Positions 8,277-16,365 of a stretch of 64,000 bases of DNA are shown in pieces. A program made the position numbers and the translations under genes. The notes under the pieces were generated by a model. The model had not been told where the DNA came from. It saw only the letters and a list, made by a program, of their open reading frames with translations, and did no database searches. The DNA lies in NCBI GenBank assembly GCA_035318925.1, contig DATHDS010000003.1:54333-118332 (forward strand). The letters run 5' to 3'. The stretch comes from VAXT01 sp035318925 (GTDB lineage: Bacteria; Actinomycetota; Thermoleophilia; Gaiellales; Gaiellaceae). The stretch's first letter is position 1; each line of letters begins with the position of its first letter.

Positions 8277-9595
8277 GGAAGCTCGTCGTACTCGCAAGCT
8301 TGCTCGTTCTCGCCGGCCTGCTCGGCGCCGCTGCATTGTTCGCCGGCTCGGCGTCTTCGTTCGCCGCTGCTAGGAGCTATCCAACCGGACGCGAGCCTGA
8401 CTCGGTTGCAATCGGCGACCTGAACGCTGACGGCAAGCCGGACCTCGTGAGCGCCAACGTCGTTGGCACCGTCTCCGTGCTCCTGAACAAGGGCGACGGC
8501 AGCTTCGAGGCCAAGCGCGACTACGGAACCCGACCAAACGCTATCGCGGTCGCGATCGGCGACCTGAACGGCGACGGCAAGCCGGACCTGGCGATTACGA
8601 ACGACCTCGACTCCGGCACCGTTTCGGTGCTCATCAACCGCGGCGACGGCACGTTCCGACGTCATGTCGAGTATGCAGTCGGCGGCCAACCGGCGTCAGT
8701 CAGGATCGGTGACCTGAACGCCGACGGCCGACCGGACCTGGCGACCGCAAACGACGGCGCGGACACGGTTTCCGTGCTCCTGAATAGCGGTGATGGCACC
8801 TTTCAGGCTAAGCACGACTACCTGGTCGGAAACGGCCCTTACTCGGTCATGATCAGCGACCTGAACGGCGACGGCCAGCCGGACCTGGTGACCGGCAACG
8901 GCTCGGACGACACCCTCTCCGTCCTTCTGAACAGGGGCGGCGGCAGCTTCCAGGCCAAGCGGGACTATGGAACCGGGCTCGGCGCTGGCTCGGTCGCAGT
9001 CGGCGACCTGAACGGCGACGGCAAGCCGGATCTGGCGACCACAAGTGGCGCGAGCACCGTCTCCGTGCTCCTGAACAGGGGCGACGGGAGCTTCCGGGGC
9101 AGCCGCGACTATCGAACCGCACTCTTTCCTTACTCGGTTGCGATTGGAGACCTGAACGGCGACGGCAAGCCCGACCTCGCGACCGCGAACGGCCACCCGA
9201 CGAACACCGTCTCGGTGCTCGCCAACAGGGGCGACGGTAGGTTCCAGCCCAAGCTCGACTACGCGACCGGACGCGGCGCTAATGAGGTCGCTATCGGCGA
9301 CCTGAACGGCGACGGCAAGCCGGACCTGGCGACCGCGAACAGCCGCGCGAACACCGTCTCTGTTCTCATCAACACACCAGGTCTCTGCACGGTGCAGAAC
9401 GTCGAAGGAAAGAGGCTGCCGGTCGCCAAACGGACGATCGCGCGCGCCAATTGCCGCGTCGGGAAGATCCGGCGCGCCTGCTCGAAGACCGTCAAGAAAG
9501 GCCGCGTGATCTCGGAGAAGCCCAAGCCCGGCACGGTGTTGCCGGGCGGCGGCAAGGTCAACCTCGTCGTCAGTCGCGGGCGGAGACCCTCGTGA
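8273..9595 (+). CDS. Secreted seven-blade FG-GAP/VCBS propeller protein with PASTA domain (third paralogue)
   Basis: ATG 8273 overlaps the preceding stop (ATGA). The 440-residue product has a signal peptide (about 1-28), seven FG-GAP/VCBS repeats carrying the D-L-N-x-D-G-x-P-D-L calcium loop, and a C-terminal PASTA domain. That domain's ISEKPKPGTVLPG segment is almost the same as in the gene at 5854. Several loops deviate (for example QPDLVTGN and KPDLATTS), so calcium affinity may differ between blades. Surface binding is inferred. The three paralogues probably arose by tandem duplication with intervening genes moved along. Confidence 0.85.
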   Translation: MRKLVVLASLLVLAGLLGAAALFAGSASSFAAARSYPTGREPDSVAIGDLNADGKPDLVSANVVGTVSVLLNKGDGSFEAKRDYGTRPNAIAVAIGDLNGDGKPDLAITNDLDSGTVSVLINRGDGTFRRHVEYAVGGQPASVRIGDLNADGRPDLATANDGADTVSVLLNSGDGTFQAKHDYLVGNGPYSVMISDLNGDGQPDLVTGNGSDDTLSVLLNRGGGSFQAKRDYGTGLGAGSVAVGDLNGDGKPDLATTSGASTVSVLLNRGDGSFRGSRDYRTALFPYSVAIGDLNGDGKPDLATANGHPTNTVSVLANRGDGRFQPKLDYATGRGANEVAIGDLNGDGKPDLATANSRANTVSVLINTPGLCTVQNVEGKRLPVAKRTIARANCRVGKIRRACSKTVKKGRVISEKPKPGTVLPGGGKVNLVVSRGRRPS

Positions 9596-11205
9596 GGATC
9601 GCGCTCGTCTTCGCCGGCCTCGTCGTCCTTGCCGGCTCGGTCGGAACCGTCCTCGCCACCCGAGACAACGGGGGCGTGGTCTCGCTCGGCGCGCCGCCGA
9701 CGGTGGCGAACTCGCAGATCGCGAGCACGCTTCCGGGACAGCCGTCGTTCGAGGTCTGGTTCTCGCGCGCCGAGAGTCTCGCGCCGGTCGCGCGGACGCA
9801 CCCGCCGACCCTGGAGGTGGCGACCGCTGCGATCAACGCGCTCGTCGCCGGCCCGACCCGGGCCGAGCGCGCGTCGGGTGTGACGACGGCCGTGCCGAAA
9901 GGCACGCGACTCCTCGGCATCGCGATCGCGAAGGGCGTTGCGACGGTCGACCTCACTTCGGAGTACCAGTCAGGGGGCGGTTCGCTCTCGATGCAGATGC
10001 GCCTCGGCCAGGTCGTCTACACGATGACCCAGTTCCCGACGGTGAAGGCCGTTCGCTTCAAGCTCGACGGCGCCGCGGTGAACGTCTTCTCCGGCGAAGG
10101 GATCGTGCTCGACCACCCGGTCGGTCGAAGTGACTACAAGGACCTCGCGCCGAGCGTCCCGTCCGTGACCGGAACGTGGCGAGAGCTGCCGCCGGCCCCG
10201 ATCGCGGCGCCCGACCTGCGCCTGAGCGTCTGGACGGGCAAGGAGATGATCGTCTTCGGCCGCGTCGAGAAGCTCGGCTCGACCGGTGAGATCCTCGGCT
10301 CGACGAACGTCTCCGCCGCCTACGACCCCGCCGCGAACACGTGGCGCCGGCTGGCTGCTCCTCTTTCGGCACCGGGCTATCCAGGGAACTGGGACGCCGT
10401 CTGGACGGGCAAGGAAATGCTCGTCTGGGGCGACGTCAACCAGGCCTTCGACCCGGCGGTCGACCGCTGGCGGAAACTGCCCGCCGCGCCGGCCGGCCGC
10501 GGAGGGATCGTCGTCTGGACGGGCCACGAGCTGATCGAGTGGGGCGGCGGTTGCTGCGGCGACGTCAGCTCCGACGGCGCGGCCTACAACCCGTCCACGG
10601 ACTCCTGGCGGAAGATCGCGCTCCCGCCCGTCGGCGGCCAGCAGTCGCCGGTCGGAGCGTGGACCGGACAGGAGCTCGTCGTCTTCCCGGGGCAGGATCC
10701 CGAGGGGAAGACAGTCGCGGGCGCGGCCTACGACCCGGCGACCAACACCTGGCACCGGATCGCCTCCACCACGGCTCCCGGCGGCGCGTACGCCATCTGG
10801 GACGGGCGCGAGGTGCTCGTCGCGGGCGGGGCGCGGGCCACCGGGCTCTCGACCGCCGGGTTCGCGTACGACCCTGCCACGAATCACTCGCGGCGCTTGC
10901 CTCCGACCGCCGGGCGCGCGGGCGCCGCGGCAGTGTGGACCGGCAGGCGGCTGCTCGTATGGGGTGGGCAGACCTTCCCCGGCGCGACGGTGACCGCGCG
11001 CCATGGGCTGAGCTACGACCCGATCGGAAACCGCTGGTCGGCGCTCCCACCGTCGCTCTTGCCCCCACGGGTAGACCCGACCGTCGTGTGGACGGGGCGC
11101 GAGCTGATCGTCTGGGGCGGCACCACCACCTCCTGCCGGCGAAACTCGTCGTGCCAGACGCGGCTCCATGCCGACGGGGCGGCCTTCGCGCCGACGGCAC
11201 CGTGA
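9592..11205 (+). CDS. Exported GerMN domain protein with seven kelch-like repeats
   Basis: GTG 9592 overlaps the previous stop (GTGA) and starts a signal anchor (about 1-22). An upstream in-frame start at 9451 lies inside the preceding PASTA coding sequence and is rejected. Residues about 45-190 match the GerMN domain known from spore germination and actinobacterial LpqB-type lipoproteins, including the conserved VDLTSEYQSGGGSLSMQMRL-type region. The remainder (190-537) has seven kelch-like units, each with an NxWRxL strand and a VWTGxELxVWGG strand, so a seven-blade propeller is likely. The exact binding partner is unknown. The GerMN part is about as similar to the gene at 13277 as a paralogue. 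Confidence 0.85.
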   Translation: MRIALVFAGLVVLAGSVGTVLATRDNGGVVSLGAPPTVANSQIASTLPGQPSFEVWFSRAESLAPVARTHPPTLEVATAAINALVAGPTRAERASGVTTAVPKGTRLLGIAIAKGVATVDLTSEYQSGGGSLSMQMRLGQVVYTMTQFPTVKAVRFKLDGAAVNVFSGEGIVLDHPVGRSDYKDLAPSVPSVTGTWRELPPAPIAAPDLRLSVWTGKEMIVFGRVEKLGSTGEILGSTNVSAAYDPAANTWRRLAAPLSAPGYPGNWDAVWTGKEMLVWGDVNQAFDPAVDRWRKLPAAPAGRGGIVVWTGHELIEWGGGCCGDVSSDGAAYNPSTDSWRKIALPPVGGQQSPVGAWTGQELVVFPGQDPEGKTVAGAAYDPATNTWHRIASTTAPGGAYAIWDGREVLVAGGARATGLSTAGFAYDPATNHSRRLPPTAGRAGAAAVWTGRRLLVWGGQTFPGATVTARHGLSYDPIGNRWSALPPSLLPPRVDPTVVWTGRELIVWGGTTTSCRRNSSCQTRLHADGAAFAPTAP

Positions 11206-13280
11206 TGAGACGCCTGGCAGCGATTGTCCTTGCCGTTTCGGCTGCCGCCCTCCTGGCCGGCGCGGCCGGTCCGGCGGGTGGCGCTGCCGCCGCGGGGCCG
11301 GAGGGCACGATCGTGTTCGCGAGCGAGCGCAGCGGCAACTTCGAGATCTACTCGGTCCGGGCCGATGGGTCGCGGCTGGGCCAGCTCACGCGCAACCGGC
11401 TTCAGGACACGGCCCCACTCTTCTCGCGGGACGGGCGGTGGATCGTGTTCTCCCGCGGAGAGGATGAATACTCGTCGCAGAGGCTCTGGCTGATGAGCGC
11501 CGACGGGAGCCGGCAGCGCAAGCTGGCCCCGGAAGCAGACACCCCGGTCTGGGCTCCCGACTCGCGCCGGCTCGCGTATACGCGGTCGGGCAGGGGAGAC
11601 ACGGAACCACTCGTGACGGCCGATGTCGACGGCAACAGGCGGATCGTCGTCCGGGGCAAGAACTTCGAGCCTGCGTGGTCGCCGGACGGGACGCAGCTCG
11701 TCTTCTGGCACTCGGTCGGTGAGCGGAGCAATCTCACGATCGTCGGCAGTGACGGCCACGGCCTCAGGACGATCCGGCGCAACGTCCCCTACGGCGGCGT
11801 CCGCCTCACGTGGCTGCCGAGCGGCGAGATCACGTACTCCACCTACCTGGGCACCTTCGTCATCCGCTCTGACGGCCGGGGCCTGCGGCGTCTCGTGCGG
11901 GTCCCACTCACCGCCGTCTGGTCACCGGATGGAAGTCGGTTCGCGGGCGTCGACCAGAACGGACGCCTCCGTGTCGGTTCCGCAGCGGGCCGGGGCCTGC
12001 TCGACATCACCCCGAAAGGCGCCGGGCGGATCGACTCCCCGGCATGGTCGCGGGACGGGAACTGGATCGCCGCGCAGAGCTTTCCCGTCGACGCGATCTA
12101 CCACGACCTCCTAGTCGTCGCTCGGGACGGCTCCTCGTCGCGGCGGATCACGAGGCTGATCCCCTCTCCGTGGGGAAGCGACAACCGGCAGCCGAGCTGG
12201 CGTCCTCGCGGAGCAACCTCGGCGCGGCTCGGCAGGCGCCCGGCTGCGCCGTTGCAATCGGAGACCGTTTCGCCGTCGACCTTCCGTGTCGCAGCTCCGA
12301 CATCGAGCGTGGGGATTGCGGCCGACGGCGGGCGAGTCGCGGTCGTAGCGGGCTACGGGGGCCACTGCGCGAGCATCGAGGTCTGGGAGCCGGCGCGCCA
12401 ACGCGTCGTTCGTGTTCAGCGGCCCTGCGCCTATGAGGACAGCAACATCGAGATAACGGAGGGTGTGGGGCTCGCGGGCAGGCGCGTGACCTGGCTGCAC
12501 CTGGCCGGCGGGAATTACACCGAGACGTACGTGACGTCCGCAACGCTCACGCGCCACAAGCCGGTCGAGGTCGCCTATGAGACTTCCAACACCGACAGCG
12601 GAGCCGGCGACTTCGCCGATGCGCCGGTCGGGGACGGCACGATGCTTGCCTTCACCGTCGACCGGCGCTGCGAGGAGGGCGAGGGCGGCGATCCTCCGTG
12701 CCCACCGGGCCGCAAGTCGGGTGACGTCATCGCCGCGACCGTCTGGCGCATCGGCGGTCACGGACGCTGCCCGTACGAAACCCCGCCGCATTCCGGATGC
12801 TCGCGCGTCGCGCGGGCGGACGGGGAGCTGACCGTGCTCGCCGTTGATGCGGGGAGGATCGCTGTGCGCACGGAGACCGGTATCAGGCTGTACACGAAGA
12901 ACGGGCTCGTGCTGCGCGACTTCGCCCTGAGCGCGACGGCAGCCGCCCTGTCGGGCAATCGCCTGGCGGTGCGGAAGAAGCACGCCGTCGAGGTGTACGA
13001 CACGGACTCCGGGGAGCTCATCACAAGGTTCCCGGCCCCAAGTCACCTCACGCTCGAGGACCTCGAGGGCGACATCCTCGTGACCGCCTCGGGCCGGAGA
13101 GTCACCGTCCGGAGAATCGGAGGCGGCCGAACGATCACGATCCGCAAGAGGAGACTCGCCCACGCGCAGCTCGAGCGGCCCGGGCTCTTCGTCGCCGCCG
13201 GCCGCCGGGTGACGTTCACGCCGATGCGCGACCTGCGGCGCAGGCTCCGCGGCGACAATGGAGAAGGAGTGAACTCGTGA
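11205..13280 (+). CDS. Exported TolB-like PD40 propeller fused to a second propeller-like domain
   Basis: ATG 11205 overlaps the previous stop (TGATG). An open stretch of 288 codons upstream in this frame is a shadow of the kelch gene. The 691-residue product starts with a signal peptide (1-33). Residues about 35-340 contain PD40/TolB-type strands (IVFASERSGNFEIYSVRADG, PAWSPDGTQLVF, WSPDGSRFAGV). Residues about 360-691 resemble the separate protein at 7191. The fusion suggests that the two products can form a shared surface or complex, which is inference. No enzymatic residues are seen. It belongs to the coupled operon running from 4520 to 14164. Confidence 0.83.
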   Translation: MRRLAAIVLAVSAAALLAGAAGPAGGAAAAGPEGTIVFASERSGNFEIYSVRADGSRLGQLTRNRLQDTAPLFSRDGRWIVFSRGEDEYSSQRLWLMSADGSRQRKLAPEADTPVWAPDSRRLAYTRSGRGDTEPLVTADVDGNRRIVVRGKNFEPAWSPDGTQLVFWHSVGERSNLTIVGSDGHGLRTIRRNVPYGGVRLTWLPSGEITYSTYLGTFVIRSDGRGLRRLVRVPLTAVWSPDGSRFAGVDQNGRLRVGSAAGRGLLDITPKGAGRIDSPAWSRDGNWIAAQSFPVDAIYHDLLVVARDGSSSRRITRLIPSPWGSDNRQPSWRPRGATSARLGRRPAAPLQSETVSPSTFRVAAPTSSVGIAADGGRVAVVAGYGGHCASIEVWEPARQRVVRVQRPCAYEDSNIEITEGVGLAGRRVTWLHLAGGNYTETYVTSATLTRHKPVEVAYETSNTDSGAGDFADAPVGDGTMLAFTVDRRCEEGEGGDPPCPPGRKSGDVIAATVWRIGGHGRCPYETPPHSGCSRVARADGELTVLAVDAGRIAVRTETGIRLYTKNGLVLRDFALSATAAALSGNRLAVRKKHAVEVYDTDSGELITRFPAPSHLTLEDLEGDILVTASGRRVTVRRIGGGRTITIRKRRLAHAQLERPGLFVAAGRRVTFTPMRDLRRRLRGDNGEGVNS

Positions 13281-14164
13281 AGATCGCACTCATACTCGCC
13301 AGCCTGGTCGTGCTCGGCGGCTCCGTCGGCGTCATCTACGCCAGCCGTGAGCCGCAGAGCCCTGTCTCGCTCGGGCCGGCGCCGAAACCGGCCGGCTCGA
13401 CCGCAGGCTCGACCACCGGCTCGGACTCGACACTCCCGGCCCCGGCCTCCCTCGAAGTCTGGTTCGCGCGCGGCGAGCAGCTCGTCAGCGTCCGGCGGAC
13501 ACACTCGGCAACGCCCCGCGTCGCGACCGCCGCGATCGAAGCGCTCCTGGCCGGGCCGACCGAGGCCGAGACTGCGTCCGGCATCCGCAGCGCGATCCCG
13601 GCCGGCACGCGGCTCCTCGGAATCTCGATCGACCGGGGGGTTGCGATCATCGACCTCACCTCGGAGTACGAGTCCGGCGGCGGCTCCCTCTCGATGCAGG
13701 CGCGCCTCGGCGAGGTCGTCTACACGCTGACGCAGTTCCCCACCGTGCAGAAGGTCAGCTTCAGGCTCGACGGCACGCCCGTGAAGGTCTTCTCGAGCGA
13801 AGGCATCGTCCTCTCCCACCCGGTCGGCCGCGCCGACTACAAGGACCTCCTCCCGGCGATCGTCGTCTCGCAGCCGGCGTCGGGATCGCGCGTGACGAGC
13901 CCCGTGACCGTCTCGGGGAGCGCAAACGTCTTCGAGGCGAACGTGACCGTGAAGGTGCTCGACGCTGGCGGGCACGTCATCGGCAGCACGTTCACGACCG
14001 CGACCTGCGGGACTGGCTGCCGGGGAACGTTCTCGGTGGACGTGCGCTTCCGCGGCGACAGCGCCCGTCGCGGGACGATCGTCGTCTCGGACGACGATGC
14101 CGCCGGTGCCGGCAAGCCGCCGCACGAGGTGCGAGTCCCGGTCGTGCTCGTTCCGCCCCGTTAG
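13277..14164 (+). CDS. Membrane-anchored GerMN-Gmad2 domain protein
   Basis: GTG 13277 overlaps the previous stop (GTGA) after a GAGAAGGAG ribosome site. The 295-residue product has a signal or anchor helix (1-23), a Ser/Thr-rich linker, a GerMN domain (about 53-195, with VDLTSEY-like IIDLTSEYESGGG) and a Gmad2 immunoglobulin-like domain (about 195-295) beginning ISQP-like VVSQPASGSRVTSPVTVSGSA. GerMN-Gmad2 proteins are common in Actinobacteria and Firmicutes and are thought to act at the cell envelope. It is the last gene of the operon. A 7-bp inverted repeat follows its stop. Confidence 0.88.
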   Translation: MKIALILASLVVLGGSVGVIYASREPQSPVSLGPAPKPAGSTAGSTTGSDSTLPAPASLEVWFARGEQLVSVRRTHSATPRVATAAIEALLAGPTEAETASGIRSAIPAGTRLLGISIDRGVAIIDLTSEYESGGGSLSMQARLGEVVYTLTQFPTVQKVSFRLDGTPVKVFSSEGIVLSHPVGRADYKDLLPAIVVSQPASGSRVTSPVTVSGSANVFEANVTVKVLDAGGHVIGSTFTTATCGTGCRGTFSVDVRFRGDSARRGTIVVSDDDAAGAGKPPHEVRVPVVLVPPR

Positions 14165-14192
14165 GAATCTTGGAGCTCGTCCGCTAGATTCC
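14164..14192 (+). terminator. Weak inverted repeat after the secreted-protein operon
   Basis: GGAATCT (14164-14170) pairs with AGATTCC (14186-14192) around a 15-nt loop immediately after the stop codon of the last operon gene. There is no T-tract, and seven pairs is modest. Termination is a guess from position. Confidence 0.25.
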
Positions 14193-14220
14193 GCGGGGTA
14201 ATCGACGCCGAGGGTGCCGC

Positions 14221-15231
14221 ATGTTGAGGCTCTGCACCATCTGGATGCTTGTGGGTTTCGCCCTCGCGCTGCCGCTCGTCGGTTCGGCGGGCGCCGCTCC
14301 GTCCAGCCGTGCGGTTCCCGGCACGATCACCGAGTTCCCGCTTCCGGTCCAGGACAGCCGTCCGTACACGATCGTCACGGGCCCGGACGGGGCGCTCTGG
14401 TTCACCGAGTCCGACCGCGGAGTGATCGGGCGCATCACGAGGGACGGCTACCTCAAGGAGTTCCCGCTTCCCGATCCTGGAAGCGGCCCGTACGGCATCA
14501 CGGTGGGGGCCGACGGCAACCTCTGGTTCACGGAGCGCTTCTCCGACCTGATCGGGAAGATCACGCCGTACGGCAAGGTGACGGAGTACGGCGGCCTGTC
14601 CGAGAACGCTCAGCCCTGGGACATCACGGCCCTGCGCGACGGAAGCCTCTGGTTCACCGAGGAGAACGTCGATCAGGTCGGAGTCATCTACCCGTCGGGC
14701 GAGGTGCTCGAGTTCCCGGTTGGAGAGGGCACGCTGCCCACGAACATCACGACCGGGCGTAGCGGCAAGATCTGGTTCACGGAGGAGCTCGGCAACAAGA
14801 TCGTCCGGCTCACTCCCGGCAATCCGCCCAAGCTTGTGGAGTACCCCCTGCAGACCGACGGGGCGTTGCCCTGGGACCTCAACCCCGGTCCCGACGGGAA
14901 TGTGTGGTTCACCGAGTTGGCCGGCCGCCACATCGGGAAGATCACGCCCACCGGAACGATTACCGAGTATCCGGTGTCGGGTGAGTTCGGGATCGACGGA
15001 ATCTTCGCCGACCCGAGAGGCGACCGCATGTGGTTCACGGAGAACGACAGCGGCGACGTCGGATCGATCCGGCTCGACGGCACCGTCGATGCGGAGCGCC
15101 TCCCGACGAGCCCATATCCCTTCGGGATCACCGCCGGGCCGGACGGGAACATGTGGTTCTGCGCCGGTTACGGCAACGCGATCGGTCGCGTCAACCTGAG
15201 CCGGGCGCCCTTGCGGAGCAGGGGCGACTGA
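14221..15231 (+). CDS. Secreted virginiamycin B lyase-like (streptogramin lyase family) propeller
   Basis: The 336-residue product has a signal peptide (1-26) and seven repeats of the form GPDGxLWFTE...GxIGRIT, the blade signature of the Vgb family seven-bladed propeller. True Vgb linearises type B streptogramins in the cytoplasm with His and Glu residues near the propeller centre. I cannot confirm equivalents of those residues here. The signal peptide argues against a simple antibiotic-resistance role, and many environmental members are of unknown function. It sits 56 bp after the propeller operon and extends the theme of exported propellers. The family is sure but the activity is not. Confidence 0.82.
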   Translation: MLRLCTIWMLVGFALALPLVGSAGAAPSSRAVPGTITEFPLPVQDSRPYTIVTGPDGALWFTESDRGVIGRITRDGYLKEFPLPDPGSGPYGITVGADGNLWFTERFSDLIGKITPYGKVTEYGGLSENAQPWDITALRDGSLWFTEENVDQVGVIYPSGEVLEFPVGEGTLPTNITTGRSGKIWFTEELGNKIVRLTPGNPPKLVEYPLQTDGALPWDLNPGPDGNVWFTELAGRHIGKITPTGTITEYPVSGEFGIDGIFADPRGDRMWFTENDSGDVGSIRLDGTVDAERLPTSPYPFGITAGPDGNMWFCAGYGNAIGRVNLSRAPLRSRGD

Positions 15232-15307
15232 GCGCAAGCCCGTCCGGCGGCCCGGATTCGGGCGCCGAGCATCACAGGTAGGCTATGCACGGCGCGTCCG
15301 ACGCGAC

Positions 15308-15327
15308 AGTCCCTCGATCGAGGGACT
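15308..15327. repeat. Perfect 20-bp palindrome upstream of the ice-binding protein gene
   Basis: The ten bases AGTCCCTCGA at 15308-15317 are followed directly by their reverse complement at 15318-15327, with no spacer. It lies 77 bp after the streptogramin-lyase-like gene and 163 bp before ATG 15490. It could be a DNA operator or part of a terminator. No T-tract follows. Confidence 0.45.
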
Positions 15328-15364
15328 CCGACTTCCAAACGCGAACGGCGTGCCGAACAGATTT

Positions 15365-15381
15365 GTTGTGGAGCCCACAAC
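15365..15381. repeat. 17-bp operator-like inverted repeat
   Basis: GTTGTGG and CCACAAC form perfect 7-bp arms around AGC, 109 bp upstream of the ice-binding protein start. The size and symmetry suit a helix-turn-helix dimer site. The regulator is unknown. Confidence 0.4.
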
Positions 15382-15489
15382 GTAGGCGGGCTCGCCGGAA
15401 GGATCCGTCCTCAGCAAACAGGCCGGAAAAGGTCGTCGATCTGAAAGTTCGTGGTTGGCGACGACCGCACGCTGATGGAAGGATCGAAC

Positions 15490-16365
15490 ATGAAGCTCTT
15501 CAAGTACCGCTCGGGCGCGACGGGCTCGCGCTCTCTCGGACCGCCGGCCCTTGGGCTGCTCTTGCTCGCGATGCTGGTGACGCTCGCGTTCGCAGGCAGC
15601 GCGCTGTCTGCGCAGCCAACGGTCGACCTCGGAAACGCAGACTCTTTCGGCGCCCTCTCGTTTGCCGCGATGACCAATGCCGGCGCGAACACCGTTGTCC
15701 ACGGAAACATCGGCTCGTCGACTTCGATCGGGTCCGGCGTGACCCATCCCGGATTCGCCGCCTATGGAGCCGGCTCCCCTCAACTGGCGGCTGCCCAGGC
15801 GAGCCTCCTCACCGCGTACGGCTTCGCCGAGGCGCAAGCGCCGAACCAGCCGACGATCACCGGGGCCAACCTCGCCGGCAGGACGCTCGGTCCGGGCGTC
15901 TACAACTCCACCTCAGACATCCTGATCAGCGGCCCGGTCGCGCTGACGCTCGACGGAGGCGGCGACCCGAACTCCGTCTTCATCTTCCAGGCCGCAAGCA
16001 GCGGAAACCTGACCGTCGACCCGACCTCCACGATCGCTTACAGGAATGGCGCCCAGCCGTGCAACGTCTTCTGGAAGGTCAACTCGGCGTTCCTGAAGAA
16101 CACGGACAAGAACTTCGTTGGGACGATCCTGGCCCTGACCCAGATCACGCTGACGGAGCACATCACCGTTGACGGCAGGGTCCTGGCGCGCAACGCCGAC
16201 GTCACGTTCATCCACGACGTCGTCAACAAGCCGACCTGCTCTCAGACGCCGGTTGCCGGCCCGCCGCCGCCAGTGGTCAAGCCGCCGCCGCCGGCAAAGA
16301 AGAAGCCGCCTGCCGCGAGGCAGAAGCCCAAGCCGCCAGTGCATCGTTTCGGCCTCACTGGTTGA
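15490..16365 (+). CDS. Secreted ice-binding family protein (DUF3494)
   Basis: ATG 15490 follows an AAGGA ribosome site. A GTG 13 codons upstream is less likely. The 291-residue product has a signal peptide (about 1-41) and a complete DUF3494 domain (about 44-245). The recognisable steps are VDLGNADSFGALS, GNIGSSTSIGSGV, AGRTLGPGVYNS, LTLDGGGDPNSVFIFQ, CNVFWKV, FVGTILALTQITL and VDGRVLARNADVT. This beta-helical fold binds ice or inhibits its recrystallisation in characterised bacteria and microalgae. The C-terminal 45 residues are Pro/Lys-rich and probably interact with the wall. Cold or freeze-thaw adaptation is inferred. Confidence 0.92.
   Translation: MKLFKYRSGATGSRSLGPPALGLLLLAMLVTLAFAGSALSAQPTVDLGNADSFGALSFAAMTNAGANTVVHGNIGSSTSIGSGVTHPGFAAYGAGSPQLAAAQASLLTAYGFAEAQAPNQPTITGANLAGRTLGPGVYNSTSDILISGPVALTLDGGGDPNSVFIFQAASSGNLTVDPTSTIAYRNGAQPCNVFWKVNSAFLKNTDKNFVGTILALTQITLTEHITVDGRVLARNADVTFIHDVVNKPTCSQTPVAGPPPPVVKPPPPAKKKPPAARQKPKPPVHRFGLTG

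Noticed and set aside
5854..9595. FG-GAP repeat DNA as a satellite or mobile repeat.
   Set aside because: The periodicity is explained by seven protein blades per gene in one reading frame.
10341..11204. A 288-codon N-terminal extension of the PD40 protein.
   Set aside because: It overlaps the kelch gene in another frame, is Arg/Gly-rich and lies before a clear signal peptide at 11205.
15383..15489. A riboswitch in the leader of the ice-binding gene.
   Set aside because: G-rich and A-rich stretches are present, but no known riboswitch core could be matched by eye.
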